32,650 nucleotides of DNA from a bacterium (lineage in GTDB: Bacteria > Bdellovibrionota_B > Oligoflexia > Silvanigrellales > Silvanigrellaceae). The first letter of the stretch is position 1, and the number at the start of each line of letters is the position of its first letter. The position numbers and the translations under genes were made by a program. The notes below the pieces were generated by a model, which saw only the letters and a program-made list of their open reading frames with translations, was not told where the DNA came from and ran no database searches. This document shows positions 14,980 to 21,281 of this stretch, one piece after another. The stretch spans positions 1 to 32,650 of the forward strand of contig RGDM01000034.1 in the NCBI GenBank assembly GCA_009918675.1, given 5' to 3'.

Positions 14980-17476
14980 AGTTTTCGCCCTCCAAAGAAC
15001 TCGAACGGTGAGAATGGACGAGTGATATTCCAACAGCAACTTCGTCACAGTTTTCAAAATGTCGGCATCCCAAACAGTCTGCCTTTTCTTTGAATGGATA
15101 TTTGCTCCGAGGCACAACCTGATATCCAAGTCCAACAAAAAAATCAGCGCAGCGGGTGAGAGCAAAGACTTCAGGTACTTGGTTATTGTGCGCTTGCTGC
15201 AAGACACAGCGAGCCAGCAGTTTGCCGATTCCGTATCCACGTGCGCTTTGAATGACGGCCAGGGAGCGAGTTTCCCAGCAACGATCCGACCACTTGCGGA
15301 TAGCTACACATCCGACAATAGTTTCGTTCCAAACTGCAACTGAAAAGTTTTGATTCTGTATTTCCTCAACAATTGATTCAAGCGAGCGCGGCAATAGTTG
15401 TCCGCGACTCGCAAACGAACTGACGAGGTCGACCAAGTCGGTGATGTCTTTGTTTTCTGCGAGGCGCACTTCAATTGTGTCTGCGTATTTTCGGCAAAGG
15501 TCATCAAATGCCAGTGCCATGAGCGACCTGAACTCTTCAATATCTGCATCGCTGCAAATAAGAGGCGGCAGCAGACGCACGGTTGACTCTCCGGCGGTGA
15601 GAACAATCAACCCACGATCTCGAGCAAAGGCGACAAACTCAGCTGGGGGGACCTTGAGATCCACTCCCCACATAAGACCCCGCCCACGAATTTCGTTGAT
15701 CCATTGTGGGAAATCACTTTGCAAACTCTCCAGCGCGGCTTTGAGGCGTTCCGAAAGCTTGTTGACGTGTGTTTCAAGAGCAAGAACTTCATCAACAACA
15801 ATGTTTGCAAGTGCGCATGCCAGCGGATTTCCGCCAAATGTGCTGCCGTGGTCGCCCGGCGCCAGAGTCTCGCTGATCGTTTGCGAGACGAGCGTGGCTC
15901 CGAGCGGAAGACCACCACCCAGTGGTTTAGCGGTTGTCATGATATCGGGTTCAACCCCATACCACTGATGCGCCCAAAACGTTCCGGTTCGCATCAATCC
16001 GCACTGCACTTCATCAAAAATCAACACGACCCCATGGGCATCGCAAAGTTCACGCAGCACAATAAGGAAATCACGCGAGGCCAAGCGGATTCCGGATTCG
16101 CCCTGAATGGGTTCAACGATGACGGCGGCCACCGTGTTGTCGAGGGCCTGCCGAAGTTCTGTTGTGTTGTTGAATTCAATGAAGCGAGTATTTGAAAGGA
16201 AATTGCTGAATGGAGAACGGTATGCTGGTTTTTCAGTGACCGACAAAGCACCCAGCGTGCGTCCGTGAAAACCGCCCTTGAATGCAAGAAAAGTATTGCG
16301 CTGAGTTTCTTTTCTGCTGTGATGATATTTCATTGCAAATTTAAGAGCGGCCTCGTTTGCTTCGGTGCCTGAGTTTGAGAAAAAAGCGCGTGCCGCAAAA
16401 GATTTCTTGATGAGTTTTTCGGCCAACAGCTCTTGCGCTGGATTTTCGTAGAGATTGGAAACATGGAGTGGTTGACGGGTGTGATTCAAAAGCGCTCTGA
16501 CAATTTTTGGATGCGCATGACCGAGTGCATTTACGGCAATTCCTGAAGAAAAATCCAAATAAGATTTTCGTGAGTCGTCACTGAGAATCATCCCGCGAGC
16601 ATGCGCAAAATGAGTTCTGATTCTTGAATAGACGGGTGCGATGAATGAGGATTTGCCCTGAGACGCAATGCTCTGCACGGGAACATTATGATATAAATTT
16701 TCTTTGTCGGGCGTGCCATTGAGCTCCGCGTTGAGAATTGTGCCACCCCCCTCGTTGAGCGAAGTAAGATTACAAATCCGCACCAAAATTCCAGTCTCGA
16801 TCGCGGCCAATGCCGCAGCACGAACCTTAACAATCATTCCACCGGTAATTTGATTTTGCTCAATCAACTGCTCGACTTCACTCGGGCTTAGGCTGGAACG
16901 TATTTCGCCTTCTACTAAAACCCCGGGAACGTTTGTAAGAAAGATGAGCTCATCAACCGCAAGCGCTTTGGCAAGCGCACAGGCAGCCTCATCGGCATTT
17001 GCGTTGAGCGCTTCGAACGAATCATCCAATGAGATTGGAGCAACAACCGGCGTATAGCCAAGCGAGCATAAATCTAAAATGGGTTTTGGGTCGGCACTGA
17101 TTCGCTGTGCAACTCTGCCCAATTCAGGGGTCGCATATCCATGCAGGAGATGACTGTCTTGTCCGGAAAGACCAAGAGGCCGGAGAGTTGAATGGGCAAG
17201 TAAACTGCGAACGATTTTTTTGTTGACTGCGCCGCACAAAACCATCTCTGCCAGCGCCAACGTTTGCCCGTCGGTTTTTCTTCGCCCTTCAACGAAAGCT
17301 GGTTCTCGGTTGAAAACCTGCCGCTCGAGTTCGCTGATGGTTGCTCCGCCGCCATGGACAATGACAGTGCCTTCACCAAGACCTTCGATAGCTTTGGCAA
17401 AGCTTGCAAGGAATACAGGGTCGTCGGATTCGTGGCCACCAAGCTTAATGATACGCCGCGGATTTCGTGAGTCCAT
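14966..17476 (-). CDS. ArgB-ArgD-acetylglutamate synthase three-domain fusion
   Basis: One ORF of 836 residues joins three arginine enzymes. Residues about 1-255 are N-acetylglutamate kinase (ArgB: IIKLGGHE, VHGGGATI at 40-47, GGGTI near the end). About 276-662 are acetylornithine aminotransferase (ArgD: FSNSGTEANEAAL, FDEVQCGLMRTG with the PLP-ring Asp, Schiff-base Lys517 in TTAKPLGGG, STFGGNPLA). About 668-836 are a GNAT acetyltransferase with the acetyl-CoA loop QSARGYGIGKLL (743-754) and a C-terminal DCLGCRHFENCDE segment that I remember from short GNAT-type acetylglutamate synthases. All three keep their key residues. The ATG at 17476 is used; TTG at 17488 is possible. It overlaps argC by 32 bases and argJ by 14. 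Sequencing error joining separate genes is unlikely because linkers are clean and in frame. Confidence 0.9.
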   Translation of the reverse strand: MDSRNPRRIIKLGGHESDDPVFLASFAKAIEGLGEGTVIVHGGGATISELERQVFNREPAFVEGRRKTDGQTLALAEMVLCGAVNKKIVRSLLAHSTLRPLGLSGQDSHLLHGYATPELGRVAQRISADPKPILDLCSLGYTPVVAPISLDDSFEALNANADEAACALAKALAVDELIFLTNVPGVLVEGEIRSSLSPSEVEQLIEQNQITGGMIVKVRAAALAAIETGILVRICNLTSLNEGGGTILNAELNGTPDKENLYHNVPVQSIASQGKSSFIAPVYSRIRTHFAHARGMILSDDSRKSYLDFSSGIAVNALGHAHPKIVRALLNHTRQPLHVSNLYENPAQELLAEKLIKKSFAARAFFSNSGTEANEAALKFAMKYHHSRKETQRNTFLAFKGGFHGRTLGALSVTEKPAYRSPFSNFLSNTRFIEFNNTTELRQALDNTVAAVIVEPIQGESGIRLASRDFLIVLRELCDAHGVVLIFDEVQCGLMRTGTFWAHQWYGVEPDIMTTAKPLGGGLPLGATLVSQTISETLAPGDHGSTFGGNPLACALANIVVDEVLALETHVNKLSERLKAALESLQSDFPQWINEIRGRGLMWGVDLKVPPAEFVAFARDRGLIVLTAGESTVRLLPPLICSDADIEEFRSLMALAFDDLCRKYADTIEVRLAENKDITDLVDLVSSFASRGQLLPRSLESIVEEIQNQNFSVAVWNETIVGCVAIRKWSDRCWETRSLAVIQSARGYGIGKLLARCVLQQAHNNQVPEVFALTRCADFFVGLGYQVVPRSKYPFKEKADCLGCRHFENCDEVAVGISLVHSHRSSSLEGENYDLV

Positions 17477-18506
17477 CTGATTCTTCAAACCCCATCATCA
17501 AGTTGAAATTCTGCACAGCTTGGCCGCTGGCTCCTTTGCCCAGATTGTCGATGGCACAGAGCACCAGAGCGGTGGTGTCGAGCGCATGAACTGATAAAAT
17601 CGCACTGTTGGTGCCTCTGACGCTTGCGAGATCCGGTGTTGCACGACCGTCGCTAAGAACGCTCACGAACGGTTCGTCGGCATAATATGATTGCAAAAAT
17701 TCGGCTAAGTCATCTTGAGAAAGAGACTTATTTAAAGGAACGTAAACACTGCTCAACATGCCGCGTACAATAGGCAGCAGACCTGGAGTAAAGATGATTT
17801 TGTTGCTGAAGTTAACACTGAATTCGGAAAGTGTTTGTTCCATCTCGGGAACATGCCGATGCGTACGACCGACGTTATAAGGTCGAAAATTGTCGTGAAC
17901 AGCAACAAAATGATTCGTATCGGTAGGGCGACGGCCTGCACCGCTGACACCGCTTTTTGCATCGACAATGATGGAGGCCTTTTGTTGCAAAAGGCCGTGC
18001 TTAAGAAATGGAGCCGTTGCGAGTGCGACTGTGGTTGGGTAACAACCCGGGTTTGCGCAAGCACGGGCGGAGCGAATCTCGTTGCGAAAAAGCTCGGGCA
18101 AACCATAGGTGAAATGCTCGAGAGCCTCGGGAGCCGGATGCTTGCTGTTATAAACGGTTTCAAATTGTGCAATGGACTTGAGGCGGAAGTCGGCACTGAG
18201 GTCGATCACCCGAATGCCGCGCGCCAGGGCTTGTGCGGCAATTTTCGCTCCCTCGCCGTGACTCAGGCACATAAAAAGACAATCAATTTGAGAATCAAGA
18301 CCTTGTTCGAGTGAAACAAGCTTTAAGCTGCGGCGAGGAGCGCGTAAATCCTTCACGAAGTGTGGGTTATTTGGAAGCGTGACTTCTACGCCTGCTTGGC
18401 TTTGCGATGCCAATGATACGATTTCAGCACCAGGATGACTTGATATCAACTGAATCAACTCGTGCCCTGTGTACCCGGTGGCACCGAAAATTCCCACGCG
18501 CACCAT
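17445..18506 (-). CDS. argC: N-acetyl-gamma-glutamyl-phosphate reductase
   Basis: ArgC reduces acetylglutamyl phosphate to the semialdehyde with NADPH, the step between the kinase and aminotransferase domains of the next gene. The 353-residue product has the nucleotide-binding VGIFGATGYTGHEL at the N-terminus, the catalytic Cys155 in NPGCYPTT, and His218 in GRTHRHVPEM. GGAG lies 7 bases before the ATG at 18506; a longer frame from 18566 lacks a good ribosome binding site and extends ahead of the Rossmann fold. It is the first gene of the operon and overlaps the fusion gene by 32 bases. No arginine operator could be identified upstream by eye. Confidence 0.95.
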   Translation of the reverse strand: MVRVGIFGATGYTGHELIQLISSHPGAEIVSLASQSQAGVEVTLPNNPHFVKDLRAPRRSLKLVSLEQGLDSQIDCLFMCLSHGEGAKIAAQALARGIRVIDLSADFRLKSIAQFETVYNSKHPAPEALEHFTYGLPELFRNEIRSARACANPGCYPTTVALATAPFLKHGLLQQKASIIVDAKSGVSGAGRRPTDTNHFVAVHDNFRPYNVGRTHRHVPEMEQTLSEFSVNFSNKIIFTPGLLPIVRGMLSSVYVPLNKSLSQDDLAEFLQSYYADEPFVSVLSDGRATPDLASVRGTNSAILSVHALDTTALVLCAIDNLGKGASGQAVQNFNLMMGFEESDGLTKSAAYH

Positions 18507-18591
18507 CGTCTGACTCCAAAAGAAAAGTTTGTCGCGTAAAATGCTGATGCAGAGAGCGTTCGTCAAAATGCACTGGTGGAGGATTTGTGAA

Positions 18592-18639
18592 ATGCAAAAA
18601 AGCGGGCTGTGGCGTTTTTTGGAATTCGTTGTTGAATAA
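18592..18639 (+). CDS. Possible 15-residue leader peptide
   Basis: ATG at 18592 is preceded by GGAGG (18578-18582) with 9-base spacing, the best ribosome binding site in the gap, and encodes MQKSGLWRFLEFVVE before TAA. It lies upstream of the terminator-like hairpin at 18709 and the glycosidase gene at 18903, which is the arrangement of an attenuation leader. It has no run of one amino acid, so the signal sensed would be unclear. It may be chance. Confidence 0.3.
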   Translation: MQKSGLWRFLEFVVE

Positions 18640-18642
18640 GGA

Positions 18643-18720
18643 TTATTTTTTAATAGGGGTCACCACAACCTCAGGTTTTTTTCTAGGAATGAGCGAGCGG
18701 AAGTTTCGGAGAAGAGTCAT
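18643..18720 (-). CDS. Possible 25-residue leader peptide ahead of argC
   Basis: On the minus strand ATG at 18720 opens a 25-codon frame rich in Arg and Lys (it starts MTLLRNFRSLIPRKK) ending in TAA at 18643, 136 bases before argC. A purine stretch GAGAAGAG lies just upstream and would be sequestered in the hairpin formed with CTCTTCTC. Three Arg codons in a leader of an arginine operon are suggestive, but this could be chance. Confidence 0.3.
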   Translation of the reverse strand: MTLLRNFRSLIPRKKPEVVVTPIKK

Positions 18721-18747
18721 TTGAACATCTCTTCTCTGGCTTTTTTT
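18709..18747 (+). terminator. Terminator-like hairpin in front of the glycosidase operon
   Basis: GAGAAGAG (18709-18716) and CTCTTCTC (18729-18736) form a perfect eight-base-pair stem with a 12-base loop, followed after TGGC by seven T. It has terminator form only on the plus strand, yet no plus-strand gene ends here, so it may stop a short leader or small RNA. On the minus strand the same stem encloses the start of the short Arg-containing ORF. Confidence 0.5.
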
Positions 18748-18902
18748 GATTGTAAATATTTTGTTTCAATTCTCGTTCACTTCGATGGAGATCATTGCGG
18801 CCGTTGATCTTCACGCGTCTGTCACAAGTTAGAATTTCGGCAAATCCTGCGACTTTCGGTGTAATAATATGGAAAAGACAACAAACGGGCCAAAGGTAAA
18901 TA

Positions 18903-21281
18903 ATGATCTTAAAAGCAATTCAGTGGGTCTTGAGAATCTCCGGCAAGCGCTGGTTGCTGCCGTACGTTCGCAGCATCGAATGGATTGGCAAGCCAACCGG
19001 AATGATGGGCTCATCTGCATTGCTTGATCAGGCGTTGTGGGTTTTGTTTTCTGGTGCCAACAATATGTTGGCTGTACACACGAATAGAAATTGGGTGTGG
19101 CCGTTGTGGATTGAAGAGCAATGGCAGCCTCGCTCGCGTGCATTTATTCCGACGGGAGCAGGCCTTTTGGGTGCGAATTTATCGCGCAGAAATTGGACAT
19201 CTCTGGGGCATTCTGATTCTCCTCAAGAGTGTATGGTTGACCCGGTTGGGATGATTACAGTTGAACCGCACAGTTGGTCGCTGCTTCCCTATTTAAAAGC
19301 AAAGGGAACATTACAAGCACCCCCTTATCTGCAAGAAAAAGTCGTGCAGTCGCTGACAGATGATGTTCTGCCGGTTGTGAAGACCAGCTATCCTGAAGTG
19401 GAGGGTCTTGCCTGGGCATCGCAGGCGGCAGCCACTTTTATCGATGGCGCCATGCGCATCACTTGCCGGATTGAAATTGTAAACAGATCCACAGAAAAAG
19501 CAGTTGTGATGGCGGGCTTTGGCGTCCGGCCCTACAATGTTTTGTCGATTGGTCACGTCAATCATTTGGAAAATTTGGGCGAATGGTTGCGGGTGAATCG
19601 AACATGGGATGTCGAGTTCCTTGAGCCACCCACACGTGTGCTGCTGGGGGACCGGGGCACTGGCGATCCAATGAAAGATCTTTCTCCAAGGCCGCTCTCT
19701 GAAGAACTTAAAGCGATTCGTGCCCGTTCGGGAATCGCGGCTGCTTCAGTTGAATATCAAAGAACGCTGCAGCCGGGTGAGCAAATTTCCTTGGGCGTCG
19801 TGATTTGGTGTGATGCTTCAGGGAAGCGCAAGAAGAGTGCGGGAAAACGCGAGCATTTGCCGATCCGTGTCAACGTTGACTCTCTGATCCGTGCCCGCGA
19901 GGAAGAGCTGCGCCTGGAAGATTTAAAGGCGGTTCGGATCAAGATGCCGGAAGAGAAGCTCGAGCAGCAGCTTGATGCCATTAAGCTTCGCTTGCCGGCG
20001 TTTGATGATGTGACGCACTTTAGCCCTGGAACATTTTTGTATCACACCCATTGGTATCGCGATTCGTACTTTATCTCTGAAGCATTCACCAATCTCGGGT
20101 TCCTTGATGAAGTGCGCAAAAAAATCGAAAAATACCCCAGCCGGCAGCAGGCTTCGGGCGCGTTTGTCGACCACCCGGGTGAGTTAGATTCTCATGCAAT
20201 TGCTTTGTGCAATATGCTCAACTTCGCACAAAAATCGGGTGACTTGAGACTCCTCAAGAATCTTTTCGATAGCATTTATCGCGGCCTGATCTGGCTCGAT
20301 AAACAACGAGTTTACGACAAAAAGCGCTCACCCACTCATGAAGGCCTCTTACCAGCAAGTTTCTCAGCCGAGCATTTCGGTGGATGCGATCATTATTTTT
20401 GGGATAACTTTTGGTCGCTGCAGGCAATGAAGTTGGGACGCCGCGCAGCGCGTCGATTAGGAAAGGAACGTGAAGCTGGACACCTCGTTCGTATGTGTCA
20501 GAGCTACGAGGCGAGCTTACAGCGAGCTATTTCAGCAACCCTTGAGCGGGTGGGCGGGAATATACTCCCGGTGTCGCCTTATCGCTGGCCTGATGCTGCG
20601 TGTATTGGAAATTTGGTGGTTGCAGACCCTCTTGAGCTCGGCGATTTGGCTGAGCCTTGGTTGACTCCCACTTTCGAGTATCTGCTGCAATCGCATTTCC
20701 ATCAGGGATTGTTTTTCCAGAGCGTCTTTCACACCGGTTTAAATCCGTATCTAACTGCACAAGTCGCCCGCGTTTTGATTAAACACGAAGATCCGCGAGC
20801 TATGAATTTGGTGCGTGCTTTGTCGGCTGCGGCGTCGCCAACCGTCACTTGGCCCGAGGCTATTAATCCGCGCACTCAAGGTGGATGCATGGGTGATGGG
20901 GATCACGGTTGGGCTGCAGCTGAATTTTGTAACGTGCTGCGTCAGTTGATTGTGACAGACGACCACTCAAGCGTTGTTTTATTTCCCGGCGTTCAACCTG
21001 ACTGGATGAATCAGGGGCAGGTGACATCAATTCATGGCGCGCCCACATTTCATGGACGACTCACCGCGTCCTTGGAATGTGACGCACGCGGAGTGTGGGC
21101 GCGATGGAATCTCGAACCCTGGCCTGGAGAGGAAAATACTCAAGTGTATCTTTCGCTCCCTAAAGGGCTCTGCGAGGCCGATGCTGCTGCTGATGCGCAG
21201 CTGACTCAGCGTCGCACCAAGATCCGTTGTTCGCTGCGTGGCGAAAGATTTTTTCCGCATCAAAAAGGAGCTGCTGTATGA
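18903..21281 (+). CDS. Six-hairpin glycosidase-like protein
   Basis: The product (792 residues) has no signal peptide, so it is probably cytoplasmic. An N-terminal beta-rich part of about 370 residues precedes a helical catalytic-type domain that starts around HTHWYRDSYFISEAFTNLG, a pattern seen at the first helices of (alpha/alpha)6 glycosidases such as GH15, GH37 and GH63. Further family-like parts are HEGLLPASFSAEHFGGCDHYFWDNFWSL and TWPEAINPRTQGGCMGDGDHGWAAAEF, the latter with acidic residues that could be catalytic. The exact GH family was not identified. AAAGG lies just before the ATG. Its TGA overlaps the ATG of the PHP/GT4 gene (ATGA), so the two are co-translated and probably act on the same glycan, perhaps a storage or envelope polysaccharide. 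Confidence 0.65.
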   Translation: MILKAIQWVLRISGKRWLLPYVRSIEWIGKPTGMMGSSALLDQALWVLFSGANNMLAVHTNRNWVWPLWIEEQWQPRSRAFIPTGAGLLGANLSRRNWTSLGHSDSPQECMVDPVGMITVEPHSWSLLPYLKAKGTLQAPPYLQEKVVQSLTDDVLPVVKTSYPEVEGLAWASQAAATFIDGAMRITCRIEIVNRSTEKAVVMAGFGVRPYNVLSIGHVNHLENLGEWLRVNRTWDVEFLEPPTRVLLGDRGTGDPMKDLSPRPLSEELKAIRARSGIAAASVEYQRTLQPGEQISLGVVIWCDASGKRKKSAGKREHLPIRVNVDSLIRAREEELRLEDLKAVRIKMPEEKLEQQLDAIKLRLPAFDDVTHFSPGTFLYHTHWYRDSYFISEAFTNLGFLDEVRKKIEKYPSRQQASGAFVDHPGELDSHAIALCNMLNFAQKSGDLRLLKNLFDSIYRGLIWLDKQRVYDKKRSPTHEGLLPASFSAEHFGGCDHYFWDNFWSLQAMKLGRRAARRLGKEREAGHLVRMCQSYEASLQRAISATLERVGGNILPVSPYRWPDAACIGNLVVADPLELGDLAEPWLTPTFEYLLQSHFHQGLFFQSVFHTGLNPYLTAQVARVLIKHEDPRAMNLVRALSAAASPTVTWPEAINPRTQGGCMGDGDHGWAAAEFCNVLRQLIVTDDHSSVVLFPGVQPDWMNQGQVTSIHGAPTFHGRLTASLECDARGVWARWNLEPWPGEENTQVYLSLPKGLCEADAAADAQLTQRRTKIRCSLRGERFFPHQKGAAV

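Larger units (their letters stand above)
18507..18902. other. 396-base divergent intergenic region
   Basis: This gap separates argC (minus) from the glycosidase operon (plus) and must hold the promoters of both. It is A/T-rich with several T-runs (18615-18620, 18675-18682, 18741-18747). It holds two short ORFs and one strong hairpin, listed separately. I found no promoter in it that I would defend. Confidence 0.5.

Noticed and set aside
15441..15968. 175-residue plus-strand ORF opposite the ArgD/GNAT part of the fusion
   Set aside because: Antisense shadow of a clearly conserved enzyme; Arg/Ser-rich composition typical of such shadows.
18592..18620. A6/T6 inverted arrangement around 18596-18620 as a terminator
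   Set aside because: The pairs next to the A/T runs do not match, so no stable stem forms.
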